Positions 54,280 through 64,000 of a stretch of 64,000 nt of DNA are shown piece after piece. The stretch comes from Capra hircus (Eukaryota > Chordata > Mammalia > Artiodactyla > Bovidae), in NCBI RefSeq assembly GCF_001704415.2, contig NW_017189517.1, forward strand, positions 9,869,167 through 9,933,166, in the 5' to 3' direction. The translations under genes were made by a program, and so were the position numbers. Positions within the stretch are counted from its first letter, which is position 1; every line of letters starts with the position of its first letter. The notes beneath the pieces are model-generated. The model saw nothing but the letters and a program-made list of their open reading frames with translations, did no database searches and had not been told where the DNA came from.

Positions 54280-54405
54280 TAGAGAAGGAAATGGCAACCC
54301 ACCCCAGTATTCTTGGCTGGGAAATCCCATAGACAGAAGAACCTGGAGGCCTTACAGTCCATGGGGTTGCAAAGTGTTGGACATGACTTAGTGACTAAAC
54401 CACCA
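54280..54405 (+). mobile_element. Bov-A monomer SINE
   Basis: GAGAAGGAAATGGCAACCCA to GACTTAGTGACTAAACCACC, one BovB-tail-derived unit with a CCACCACCACC end. ATACTTAT on both sides is a probable target duplication. Confidence 0.88.
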
Positions 54406-54439
54406 CCACCATACTTATTATCTTATATTTCTATTTCAT

Positions 54440-55060
54440 CAGTAAATGTGTAGCATATTACAAAATACTGTGGGAGCACAGAGGAGAGGCAGGGAAGTTT
54501 TTACAGAGAGACTAACATTTGAGGTGGGCCTTGAATGGTACCTAGCAGTTTGTCAGGTGAAGTAAGGGAACCAAGCCCGCAATAGGCAGAAAGAACACAC
54601 TGTGCAAAGACATAGGGAAGAGTAGACATATTTGGAGAACACCAAGCAGGTTGGTGAGTTCTCCTCTGTGAGAACTGCACACTTGAATATTGACAGGTGA
54701 GTGTATGTGAAATCTGGGGTTTGCTTCAAAATGCTCCAGAAAGATAAAAGTCTGTGGGGAGGAGACCAAATAGACAAAACAAGAATGACAGAGAGTGGAT
54801 AATTTTGAAGCACAATGATAGATATTAGGAGATTAATTGTCCTATTCTTTCTATTTTTGTGTACATCTGAAATTTTCCACAATAGAATTTAAAACAAAGA
54901 AAAAATAAGAGATTTGTTATAGTTAGGACAAAGTAAAGGTGAAAGTGAGTGTCCAAAGGTGAGGCTGATGAAATAGATGGTATGATTGGGGGGAGAATGT
55001 TGGGCAAACTATTAAAAGCCCTTAAATACCAAGCTAAGGAGTTGGGTACTTTCTCCTCGG
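54440..55060 (+). repeat. Unassigned old mammalian repeat, split by BovB
   Basis: GACTAACATTTGAGGTGGGC, CACTGTGCAAAGACATAGGG and GAAGAGTAGACATATTTGG are familiar wide-spread mammalian repeat phrases, continuing after BovB at 55610. 55033-55062 and 55063-55092 form a 30-base near-tandem duplicate (GCTAAGGAGTTGGGT) at the insertion edge. Confidence 0.45.
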
Positions 55061-55078
55061 AAGCTAAGGAGTTGGGTG

Positions 55079-55605
55079 CTTGCTCTTTGGAAGAAAAATT
55101 ATGACAGTGTATTGAAAAGCAGAGACATTACTTTGCCAACAAAGGTCCTTCTAGTCAAAGCTATGGTTTTTCCAGTAGTCATGTATGGATGTGAGAGTTG
55201 GACTATAAAGAAAACTGAGCACTGAAGAATTGATGCTTTTGAAGTGTGGTATTGGAGAAGACTCTTGAGAGTTCCCTGGACCACAAGGAGATCCAACCAG
55301 TCCATCCTAAAGGAGATCAGTCCTGAATGTTCATTGGAAGGACTAATGCTGAAGCTGAAACTCCAATACTTTGGCCACCTGATGTGAAGAACTGACTCAT
55401 TTGAAAAGACCCTGATTCTGGGAAAGATTGAAGGCAGGAGGAGAAGGGGATGACAAAGGATGAGATAGTTGAGTGGCATCACCTGACTCGATGGATATGA
55501 GTCTGAGTAAGCTCTGGGAGTTGGTGATGGACAGGGAAGCCTGGCGTGCTGCAGTCCATGGTGTCATAAAGAGTTGGATACGACTGAGGGAGTGTGTTGA
55601 ACTGA
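55079..55605 (+). mobile_element. BovB LINE, 5'-truncated
   Basis: From CTCTTTGGAAGAAAAATTATG (C-terminal coding) to GTGTTGAACTGAATTG. AAGGAGTTGGG occurs at 55066 and again at 55609, a likely target duplication. It codes WTARRSNQSILKEIS-like sequence in broken frames. Confidence 0.92.
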
Positions 55606-55609
55606 ATTG

Positions 55610-55880
55610 AAGGAGTTGGGACTTAACCCAATAAATAATAGGGAACCATGATAGGGTCTTAATCATGAGATTGACAAATTCATGTTGTATTTTAAAAAGA
55701 TCATTGACTCTGTATAGAAAATGGAATATGAGGCATGAGTTGGGGAGAAGCAGGTCCAGGTGAGAGATGATGGGGGCCTGGAGAGATGAGGAAACAGAGG
55801 TCTGAATTATGTTTGGGTTTTATTCTAAGTGCAGTGGGAAGCCACTGGAGGCGGGGTTAAGAAAGGATGTAATGTGATAT
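55610..55880 (+). repeat. Unassigned old mammalian repeat, after BovB
   Basis: GGGAACCATGATAGGGTCTTA, AAGATCATTGACTCTGTATAG, TTTTATTCTAAGTGCAGTGG and GAAGCCACTGGAGGCGGGGT, continuing the repeat of 54440-55060. Confidence 0.45.
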
Positions 55881-57879
55881 GATTTGCATATTGTGTCCGT
55901 ACCTCCACCCCCTACAAAAGAAGAGGGACACAAGGAAACTTTTGGAGGTGATGAATATGCTTTTTACCTTGATTTTGATAATGGTCTCGTGTATATGTGT
56001 ATATCCAACTCATCAAGTTGTATTAATTATGTATAGTTTTATATTTACATCTCAGTAGTTATAAAAGAAAATTTACAAAACAGTTACAGAATACACAATA
56101 TAACCCATAACCTTACCTCACTGAATAAATTATCCTTAACATTTTAGTATATTTGTATAATATGAGCGCACATTCATATATGCCAACTACATATTTATAA
56201 ACACTGTAATATTATGTAATTTTGTTGATATTATTTATTAAAATTTGGTTCAATTTTCTTTACCTTAGTATTTTTAAGTACCAAATATCCTGAGTAGAAA
56301 AATGTGTAAGATCCAGCTCCTCATCTCTACAATTTTGTAACCTAGTGGAAGAGATAGATATGTATACAATAAAGGGTGTGACAGTATGTGAAGTGCTATT
56401 TTTGCAGAATAAAGTAAGTGCTTCCCCACTTCCATGGGGAAGTGCTATGAGAACTTAGAAAAAAAGATCCCTTGGGTTGTTACGTGGAAGATGGACTGGG
56501 AAGAGTGGGCATGGGTAGAAGTGGGTAGATCAATGAAGAAGACTATTGTCACAGCCCAGATGATATAGCTTGGACTAGGTTAGTGGCTTGAAGTAGGTAA
56601 GTGGCTTGGACTAGGTTAGTGGCAGTAGAGTTGGTAAAAGTAAATAGATCTGAGACATATTTAGGAAGTAGAATGAATGAGAATTGGTAGTTGGCTGGTT
56701 GTGGGGATTGAGAGGGAGGGATGAAGGATATCGCCCAGATTTGGGGATGAAGGATAACTCCCAGAAGTATGAAGTGGAGGAAGGTGCCATTTACTAAGAT
56801 AAGATGCATAGGAAGAAAATGGGGCATCTGTTATATGAAAGAAAATGGCAGTTGGCAAAGGTTCTCAAGAGAGTGGGGTTGTCTTCTGAAACTTTAACTC
56901 TATTTGGTAGTACATAGACATTATGGGAAGTTGTAATTACACTGTGAAGTCTGCAGTTCCCAGAACCACTGCTAATAGTTTAGAGTGTATTATTTATTGC
57001 TTTATTGTATAAAAGAGTTAATTATCAACCAAGACACAGAAATGTAGCAGTTATCCAGCCCAATCCCCTTTTTTCAGTAAGGCCCAGAGAGAAGTGATTT
57101 AAACAAAGTTACAAAGCTAGTTAGTAGCAAGTCTAAGTCTAGAAGCAAGTTTCTTTACCAGTAGCTTTACATTTCTTCTGCCACACAGTTCCTTTTTCAA
57201 CTGTACAATCAGAATTGACTCTGTTGGTGGCCATTTTCTTCCAGTCTCCATGGACCCGTTTTCCTTGCCTAAGCAAACGTGTATATAGAAAGATATAAGA
57301 AATTCCATCTACTTTCTTTATGATCAGGCCACATGTCCTGTGTTTATGAATACACATTGTTGAAAGAGTAACCTGATAAATTTACCATAGCAGAGCCTAT
57401 TGTTCCTTTGGCTATAAGGCAACGATTCAGATTGCACTTGAACTCCAGTCTTTCCGTAGAACAGACCATGGGACTGAGGGCTTCTAGCCTTGTCATTCTG
57501 GGGTTTTTGACTAGTCTGTTAAAATGCTTGCTGTTTTTTCTAGACTGAAGTCATCTTCAAAGTATCTTACACCATCCCAAGATTGCTTGATGATCCAACA
57601 ATTGATTTTGCAGTCTGTCATGTGAGGAATTTTTTATCATTTCCTACTACCTTAGATTCAGTTTCTACTTTCAAGGTACCTCACTGCCCAAGTTTGTCCC
57701 CCTCGTTACTTTTTGCAGTGCTTTAGCATTTCTCACCTTGACCATCTGTACTTGTTGAAGGAAGTATTCTTTAGCGATGGTGGGGGGGTGGTGATAGTTA
57801 TTGATTTCATCTTTACTAAAAATTATCTAAGCCCATAAAATCAGTAAGTATGGACCCCTACAGTGCCTGATATTAACTA
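55881..57879. other. Single-copy non-coding stretch
   Basis: No young repeat. 57075-57160 is a degraded MIR-like piece (AAGGCCCAGAGAGAAGTGAT). 56565-56625 has a small local repeat of TAGGTTAGTGGC/TAGGTAAGTGGC. No exon supported. Confidence 0.45.
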
Positions 57880-57980
57880 GTTTTTTTTTTAGTGCTTATA
57901 TTAGCCAGAACCTATGCTAAATTATGCTAGCTGCATATATTATCTCATCACATCCTCACAGCACCTGCTTGCGGAATGTT
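57880..57980 (+). mobile_element. MIR SINE, 5' part, split by an LTR
   Basis: GTGCTTATATTAGCCAGAAC, CATATATTATCTCATCACAT and CCTCACAGCACCTGCTTGCGG. It resumes at 58400. Confidence 0.68.
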
Positions 57981-57984
57981 CTTG

Positions 57985-58395
57985 GTTAAACTGTCTTCCC
58001 CCAAAATCTACATGTTGCAGACCTAACCTACAGTACCTCAGAATGTGTCCTTAGTTGGAAATAGGGCCTTTGTAGAGGGAATCAAGTTAAAATGAGGTTG
58101 TGAAGGTGGGCTGCAATTTAATATGATCCCTGTCCTTATGAAAAGAGGACATTTGGAGACAAAGACAGACAGACATAAAGGGAAGTTGATGTGAAGAGAC
58201 ACAGGAATAAGATGGCCATCACCAAGCCAGGCAGAGAGGTCTGGACTAGATGCTTCCCTCAGAGGCCTCATAAGGAACAACCCTGCTAACAAGTCTTAAG
58301 ACTTCTGGCTGGCTGAACTGTGAGACAAATACCTTTCTGTTGTTTAAGTCACTCAGTTTTTGGCACTGTGGTAACAGAGTACCCTAGCACACTCA
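57985..58395 (+). mobile_element. MaLR LTR (MLT1/MST type), solo
   Basis: LTR order is clear: ACTGTCTTCCCCCAAAATCT, GAATGTGTCCTTAGTTGGAAA, AATATGATCCCTGTCCTTAT, GAGACAAAGACAGACAGACA, AGAACTGTGAG-like CTGAACTGTGAGACAAATAC, TTGTTTAAGTCACTCAG. No internal retroviral genes adjoin it. It sits inside the MIR. Confidence 0.78.
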
Positions 58396-58399
58396 AACA

Positions 58400-58545
58400 G
58401 GGATTACTAGTTTTATCCCTACTTTACAGATGAATAAACTGAGGTACAGAAATGTAAGTGACATGTGCAAGGTCACAGAGTAAGGGCAGAGCTGGGATTT
58501 GAACCCAGTTCAGTCTGACCTCAGAGCCTGCTTGCTACTGGCCCG
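58400..58545 (+). mobile_element. MIR SINE, 3' part
   Basis: CCTACTTTACAGATGAATAAA, CTGAGGTACAGAAATG, TGTGCAAGGTCACAGAGTAA and GGGATTTGAACCCAG, a well-preserved MIR core and end. Confidence 0.82.
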
Positions 58546-58633
58546 TTACCTTCCTGTCTTGGATCTCAGGCTACACTCCAAAAGGCTGGCTTCTTATTGT
58601 GTTGATTCTAAAGAGTTAAATCACCACCATGAT

Positions 58634-59686
58634 CAGTTCAGTTCAGTCGCTCAGTTGTGTCCAACTCTTTGTGACCCTATGAACCGCAGCATGCCAGGCC
58701 TCCCTGTCCATCACCAACTCCCGGAGTTTACCCAAACTCATGTTCATTGAGTCGGTGATGCCATCTAACCATCTCATCCTCTGTCATCCCCTTCTCTTCC
58801 TGCCTTCAATCTTTCCCAACATCAGGGTCTTTTCAAATGAGTCAGTTCTTCACATCAGGTGGCCAAAAAAATGGAGCTTCAGCTTCAGCATCAGTCCTTC
58901 CAATGAACATTCAGGACTGATTTCCTTTAGGATGGACTGGTTGGATCTCTTTGCAGTCCAAGGGACTCTCAAGAGTCTTCTCCAACACCACAGTTCAAAA
59001 GCATCAATTCTTCAGTGCTCAGCTTTCTTTATAGTCCAACTCTCACATCTATACATGACTACTGGAAAAACAATAGCCTTGACTAGATGGACCTTTGTTG
59101 ACAAAGTAATGTCTCTGCTTCCTTAATATGCTCTCTAGGTTGGTTATAACTTTCCTTCCAAGGAGTAAGCATCTTTTAATTTCATGGCTGCAATCACCAT
59201 CTGCAGTGATTTTGGAGCCCCCAAAAATAAAGTCAGCCACTGTTTCCACTGTTTCCCCATCTATTTGCCATAAGTGATGGGACTGGATGCCATGATCTTA
59301 GTTTTCTGAATGTTGAGCTTTAAACAAACTTTTTCACTCTCCTCTTTCACTTTCATCAAAAGGCTCTTTAGTTCTTCTCCTAAGGGTGGTGTTATCTGCA
59401 TATCTGAGGTTATTGATATTTCTCCCAGCAATCTTGATTCCAGCTTGTGCTTCATCCATCCCAGCATTTCTCATGATGTACTCTGCATATAAGTTAAAAT
59501 AGCAGGGTGACAATATACAGCCTTGACGTACTCCTTTTCCTATTTGGAACCAGTCTGTTGTTCCATGTCCAGTTCTAACTGTTGCTTTCTGACCTGCATA
59601 TAGGTTTCTCAAGAGGCAGGTCAGGTGGTCTGGTATTCCCATCTCTTTCAGAATTTTCCACAGTTTATTGTGATCCACACAGTCAA
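58634..59686 (-). mobile_element. BovB LINE, 5'-truncated
   Basis: 1.05 kb, minus-oriented, from the reversed tail CAGTTCAGTTCAGTCGCTCAG up to FDCVDHNKLWKILKEM (about 59687-59640). The catalytic box reads YADN (59391-59402), as in the copy at 19961. No clear target duplication found. Confidence 0.93.
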
Positions 59687-59687
59687 A

Positions 59688-61345
59688 TTTTAGGGCCAGA
59701 GAGTCATTACAGCAGTTCCTGAAAGCCATATTAAAATTCATTTTTGTTTTTAAGAACTTTTGTTTTGAGAGACAGGGAAAAGGAGTCACTGGAAGATAAA
59801 TGTAATTATTACTGAAAATTGTTCCTGGCACACCCAAGAGTGGTATTTCTTCACCTAAAGCTGTCAAGTCAATATTGCCCGACGAACCGACTTCTTCAGT
59901 CATTGTCACTCTGTGCAGCACGGAGCCCTGGGACTCAGTTTAGTCATTCACTCAGGCTGCTTCCTGAGAGACTGGTTAAGCTAGCCCAATCTGATTTCCT
60001 CCTTTTTATTCATGACAGAAGGTGGTGGAAAAACAGAACAAGCACTAAATCACTTCTGTTCCTCATGCTTAAAGACCAGTTTTAAGTTACTTTCTGTGCA
60101 ACAGTTGAGCCTAAATTTACTTGATGTGGGTACAAAAGTTTCTCTGTCGAAATATACTGGATTTATTAGTGACTCTCCCAGGGTAGGACAACAGTTTGGA
60201 TTATGTAGCGAAGCATTTCAAAACAAGTACTACGTGCTAATGGTTTATATAAATGTGATGATTAGATAAAAGGGGCTTTTGGAGTTAATGCTTGAAGATA
60301 CTAATTAAATTCACATCAACAAGTCAACATATTGGTCTCATATGGATTGGAGCACTTTGGAAATGCTTCTTTTGTTTGGATACCATTAATTAAATTCACA
60401 CATTTTCCTGAGATTGGAACAGTTACCTTAAAACACAGAAGGCAAACGTTAAGGCTTTGAACAGCACTTCTGAGTACATTTCTGTGCAACCGAGTAAATT
60501 AGAACAGTTTTTCTTTTCAAGGAGCTAATTGCCTAGAATTTTCAAAATTTCACGGCAGATAGTGAACAGTTGATTCATTCTCAACAAATTCAGTCCAAAT
60601 GATGCATGCTTTTACTTAACCACTACAGGCTTAACTGCAGTTTTAAATTATTCTCAGTACAGAGGCAATAAAGCATTTCAGTAAATAAGTCTCAGAGGAG
60701 GAGTTAGGAGGGAAATGCACCAGTATTCCCAGTAGCCACTGTTCAGGTCACTGTTTGAAACCACAAAGCACATGTCAAAGAATTATGACCTACCATGGGC
60801 AATATTTTTCAGTTAGGAGTTTATAAATATCTTGAGGGTCTGAAGAAATGATTCCAAACAGAAAATAAGTAAGCCCTACAGGGATATTTCATTTGAAAAC
60901 TAAGTATCTGTGGCCTTGTCTTGTCAACAGAATCGGTTTTCTCTCTGTTGTTGTGTTGTTTCCACTTACGACTGCTCCAGAATGGAAATCTAGGGAGAAA
61001 AGCTGTGTGTGTAGAGTCGTCAGCATGGCTGTGGCTTAATGACAGAAGCCACTTGCCAAAATGAAGGAATTCGTTTTTTGACAGTTTCTCTTGCCCTTGG
61101 CTCCCCAAATCCTGAGTTGCAAATGGCCATATGGATTTGCTCATTTCACTCAGCTTGAAAAAGTAATCCCAGCTTTAGAACGCTATGATGGAGTATTAAA
61201 TTCACTTTAGTAGATATCGATCAATCTAGTGATGATTGTGTACAAAGCCCTGCATTGGTGCTGGTGAGGTGGTGGGGATGGAGGCAGAGAGGTGGAGGTG
61301 ACAAGGATAAAGGATAAATGAAAGATGGCCTCTGCCCTGTTGAAT
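59688..61345. other. Single-copy non-coding stretch
   Basis: Free of recognisable repeats over 1.6 kb, unusual for this window. Several AT-rich phrases such as ATTAATTAAATTCACA recur (60300-60400). It could hold conserved non-coding elements, but nothing in the sequence proves it. Confidence 0.45.
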
Positions 61346-61404
61346 AATCACTAACATTTGTTGAATGCATCCAATGTACCAGGCACTGTTCTACGTTCTT
61401 AAAA
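61346..61404 (+). mobile_element. MIR SINE, 5' part, split by two SINEs
   Basis: AATCACTAACATTTGTTGAAT and TACCAGGCACTGTTCTACG. Continues at 61621-61624 and again at 61852-61905 (GTACAGAGGAGGAAGCTGAG). Confidence 0.7.
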
Positions 61405-61415
61405 ACCCATTACTT

Positions 61416-61609
61416 GGGACTTCCCTGGATGTCCAGTGGCTAAGACTCTGTGTTCCCAATGCAGGGGGCTTGGGTTCCATCCCTTGTCAGGGAGCTAGAT
61501 CCCACATGCCACAACTGAGCGTTCACATGCTGCAAAGAAGATCAAAGATTCCTGTGTGCTGCAACTAAGACCTGGTGGAGCCTAAATAGATAAGTAAATA
61601 TTTTAAAAG
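61416..61609 (+). mobile_element. CHR-2 SINE in the MIR
   Basis: GGGACTTCCCTGGATGTCCAG head, TGGGTTCCATCCCTTG body, AAATAGATAAGTAAATATTT tail. Perfect 11-base target duplication ACCCATTACTT at 61405-61415 and 61610-61620. Confidence 0.93.
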
Positions 61610-61635
61610 ACCCATTACTTAATTCAGTGACTCTA

Positions 61636-61840
61636 AGTGAAAGTCACTCAGTTGTGTCTGACTCTGTGACCCCTTGGAATATAGCCTGCCAGGCTACTCT
61701 GTCCATGGAATTCTCCAGGCAAGAATACTGGAGTGGGTAGCTGTTTCATTCTCCAGGGGATATTCCCAACCCAGGGATTGAACCCAAGTGTCCTGCATTG
61801 CAGGTGGATTCTTTACCATCTGAGCCATCAGGGAAGCCCT
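61636..61840 (-). mobile_element. Bov-tA SINE in the same MIR
   Basis: GTGAAAGTCACTCAGTTGTG at the tail to GAGCCATCAGGGAAGCCC at the head. Perfect 11-base target duplication CAGTGACTCTA at 61625-61635 and 61841-61851. Confidence 0.95.
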
Positions 61841-62089
61841 CAGTGACTCTATAGAAGTACTATTTGTATCCCTATTGTACAGAGGAGGAAGCTGAGAGAA
61901 GCTAACTGCTGCTCTTTCTCATTCTGTTTTGTGGATTTATCTTCCTGACCTAACTCTGGAGTACCCCAGGGCTTGGTCTTTGGATCTCTTCTTGGTCTAG
62001 ATTTGATCTCATTTAGTTTTATGGCACCACCATATTTAGATCCCACCATATTTGTTGAATAGGCATCTCAGATTTATGTCCTGAATGGA

Positions 62090-62508
62090 GTTCCCCTTCC
62101 CTTAAAATGCTTTTTCCTTATCTTCCCAATCTGAGTTGATGAGATTGTTGCAGGAAAATGGGGTGCGAGAGGATGGTCATGTCCCACATCTCCAATGAGA
62201 TGGGATGGGCCATCAGGTGAGGGTCCTAGGCTTTGCACAGGAAATTTTACACTGACCCATAGTAAAATGAAAGAAGGGTTATTTAGAGAGATGCGCATTC
62301 CATGGGCAGAGTGTGGTCAGTCTCAGACAGTGAGAATAGACCCAGGGTGTGGGTATGGTTTTTATGGGCTGGGTAATTTCATAGACTAATAAATGGGAGG
62401 ATTATTCCAATTATTTTGAGGCAAGGGGAGGAGATTTCCAGGAATTGGGCCACCGACCACTTTTTGGCATTTTATGACCTGTCTGTGTGTTATTTAGCAT
62501 GCTAATGT
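62090..62508 (+). mobile_element. Old LTR-like repeat, split by a BovB tail
   Basis: ATGTCCCACATCTCCAATGAG, CATTCCATGGGCAGAGTGTG, GGATTATTCCAATTATTTTG and AGGAATTGGGCCACCGACCA recall an old mammalian LTR whose end resumes at about 62630-62790 (GAGGCTCAAGGTTCAGTGGA, GCTGTGCCCTGCCTTCTTCC). Name not certain. No viral genes are present. Confidence 0.5.
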
Positions 62509-62627
62509 ACAACTCAATGGACATGAATTTGAGCAACCTCCAGGAAATGGTGAATGACAGGGAGGCCTGGCGTGCTGCAGTCCATGGGATCATAAAGAGT
62601 CCAACACGACTTAGCAACTGAATAACA
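62509..62627 (+). mobile_element. BovB 3'-end insertion
   Basis: About 119 bases (CAACTCAATGGACATGAATTT to GACTTAGCAACTGAATAAC) inserted in the LTR-like repeat; GCTAATGTAC before and GCAAATGTATAC after form a probable target duplication. Confidence 0.9.
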
Positions 62628-62799
62628 ACAGCAAATGTATACTGTGAGCATATAGTGAGGCTCAAGGTTCAGTGGAAGTTACATCTGCCATCTTGGACCT
62701 AGCTGGTTCTAAGAGTCTTAACTTTTCCTGTTCTTCTCAGTGGCTGTCATTCTATTAATGGCTGTGCCCTGCCTTCTTCCCTCCTGTCTTGGGAATCTC

Positions 62800-63011
62800 T
62801 ATTCTTCCTGCTCTTGGATCAAAAACTTCTTTCTCACATCTTCAAAATACATCTGGAATTGGACTATTTCTGTCCATCTCCATGGCTCTGATTTTGGCCT
62901 GAACTACTGTCCTCTCTTATCTAAATTGCTACCATTGATAGTAATTGTTCTTCTTAACTGGTTTCCAAGCTTCTTCTCTTGCCCCCTATTGCTGTGTAAC
63001 AAATCAAACAT
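62800..63011 (+). mobile_element. Possible L2 remnant and start of another old repeat
   Basis: GTTCTTCTTAACTGGTTTCCA and neighbouring text resemble L2; from about 62983, CTATTGCTGTGTAACAAATC begins a different mammalian repeat that continues beyond the next SINE. Both assignments are tentative. Confidence 0.4.
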
Positions 63012-63024
63012 AGCAGCTTAAAAT

Positions 63025-63235
63025 GGGCTTCCCTGGTGGCTCAGATGGTAAAGAATCTGCCTGTAATGCAGGAGACCTGGGTTTGATCCCTGTGTTGGGA
63101 AATCCCCTGGAGAAGGGAATGGCTACCTGCTCCAATATTCTTTCTTGGAGAATTCCATGGACAGAGGAGCCTGGCAGCAGGCTACAGTCCAAGGGGTCAC
63201 AAAGAGTCAGACACAACTGAGCAATTAACACTTTG
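63025..63235 (+). mobile_element. Young Bov-tA SINE
   Basis: Complete, from GGCTTCCCTGGTGGCTCAGA to GAGCAATTAACACTTTG. Perfect 13-base target duplication AGCAGCTTAAAAT at 63012-63024 and 63236-63248. Confidence 0.95.
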
Positions 63236-63248
63236 AGCAGCTTAAAAT

Positions 63249-63659
63249 AACATTCATGTATTATCTCACAGTCTTGTATATGTCAGGAGTCTGGAGGGTT
63301 TGGTTGAGTTTTCTGCTTAGGATCTCACAAGGCCAAAGTTGAGGTGTCAACCAGACTGGATTCTTACCTGGAAGCTCTGAGGAAGAATCTGTTTCCCAGG
63401 TCATTCAGGCTGTTGGAAGAATCCATATATTTGTGGCTGTAGGTCCAAGGTCCCCATTTCCTTGCTGGTCGTTATCGGGGGAGAACTAAAGACCAACCAC
63501 ATTCCTTCCCATGTGGTCCCTACATCTTCAAATTCAGCAATGGCACATCAAATACATCAAAGACTTGTGTTTCTCAGATCTCTCTGAATTCCTCTTCTGC
63601 TACCACCCAGAGAAAGGGCTTACTTGATTGGGTCCAGCCCAGCCTGATAATCTCCATGA
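63249..63659 (+). repeat. Unassigned old repeat
   Basis: Continues CTGTGTAACAAATC text: ATGTATTATCTCACAGTCTT, TTCTGCTTAGGATCTCACAAG and CACATTCCTTCCCATGTGGTC, in the order of a widespread mammalian repeat I cannot name with confidence. Confidence 0.4.
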
Positions 63660-63866
63660 TTTTTTTTTTTAAAGCTTAGATTTTATTTATTTGTTTATTT
63701 AGGCTACATGGAGTCTTTGTTGCCGTGTGCAAGCTTCTTGAGTTGTGGCACATGGGCTTAGTTGCCCTGTGGCATATAAGATCTTAGTTTCCCAACCAGG
63801 GATGAAAACTGAGTCCCCTGCATTGGAAAGTGGATTCTTAATCAGTGGACTGCCAGGGAAGTCCCA
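63660..63866 (-). mobile_element. CHR-2-type SINE, minus strand
   Basis: Reversed A tail (TTTTTTTTT, TTATTTATTTGTTTATTTAG), then GTTTCCCAACCAGGGATGAAA (B-box region reversed) and CTGCCAGGGAAGTCCC (head reversed). AATCTCCATGAT/AATCCCCATATT may be a decayed target duplication. Confidence 0.85.
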
Positions 63867-64000
63867 ATCCCCATATTTTAATATCAGTTGATTTAGGACT
63901 TCATTTATGTTAGAAAAATCTTTTCACAGTGCTACCCAGATTAGCATTTGATTGAATAACCAGGAGATAGAATTCTTGGCTGGGGATGTATATAACATCC
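63867..64000. other. Right edge of window, nothing recognised
   Basis: AT-rich sequence with no repeat or exon I can identify. Confidence 0.4.

Noticed and set aside
57985..58395. Endogenous retrovirus with genes
   Set aside because: Only a solo LTR; no gag, pol or env-like coding on either side.

Overview
The window is nuclear DNA from a ruminant, most likely a bovid. It carries the ruminant-specific repeats BovB (an RTE LINE), Bov-tA and Bov-A2 SINEs with attached TGC microsatellites, the cetartiodactyl CHR-2 tRNA-derived SINE, and long artiodactyl L1 elements. Older mammalian layers (MIR, L2, MaLR LTRs, old L1) lie underneath. I found no intact host protein-coding gene, no functional tRNA, rRNA or other RNA gene, and no new gene system. 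The only host-gene relic I can name is a broken, partial SHISA2 copy at about 12.43-13.02 kb. One 25-base run of N marks an assembly gap at 32521-32545, inside a Bov-A2 SINE.

Layout: 0-2.1 kb holds SINEs and an old L1 tail. 2.16-4.36 kb is a BovB whose two halves face opposite ways between matching target duplications, the mark of twin priming. 4.4-8.6 kb is mostly single-copy sequence with faint MIR and L2. 8.6-11.7 kb is a near full-length but dead BovB. 11.9-13.0 kb is a Bov-tA pair and the SHISA2 relic. 13.0-18.1 kb is an old minus-strand L1 cut up by later BovB, L1, Bov-tA and CHR-2 insertions. 18.7-26.3 kb is a layered nest: an ancient L1/HAL1-like element, split by a MaLR LTR, split by a rearranged BovB, interrupted by an L1 that has lost its 3' half. 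26.3-43.2 kb alternates single-copy sequence with SINEs, MIR, L2, L1 tails, another BovB, the gap and a large imperfect inverted repeat (arms 37951-38218 and 39118-39385). 43.6-51.6 kb is one full-length, minus-strand, disabled L1 with a perfect 13-base target duplication. 51.6-64 kb mixes single-copy stretches, MIRs and LTRs split by young SINEs, a tandem duplication with a SINE in one unit only, and three more BovB copies.

How the parts relate: BovB and L1 encode an endonuclease plus reverse transcriptase that copy their own RNA into nicked DNA. Bov-A2 and Bov-tA share the BovB 3' tail and are thought to borrow BovB machinery. Every LINE reading frame here is broken by stops and frameshifts, so nothing in the window looks able to move by itself. 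The most informative signals are historical: exact target duplications, nesting order, twin-priming inversions, and the same inactivating changes at the reverse transcriptase active site in different BovB copies.
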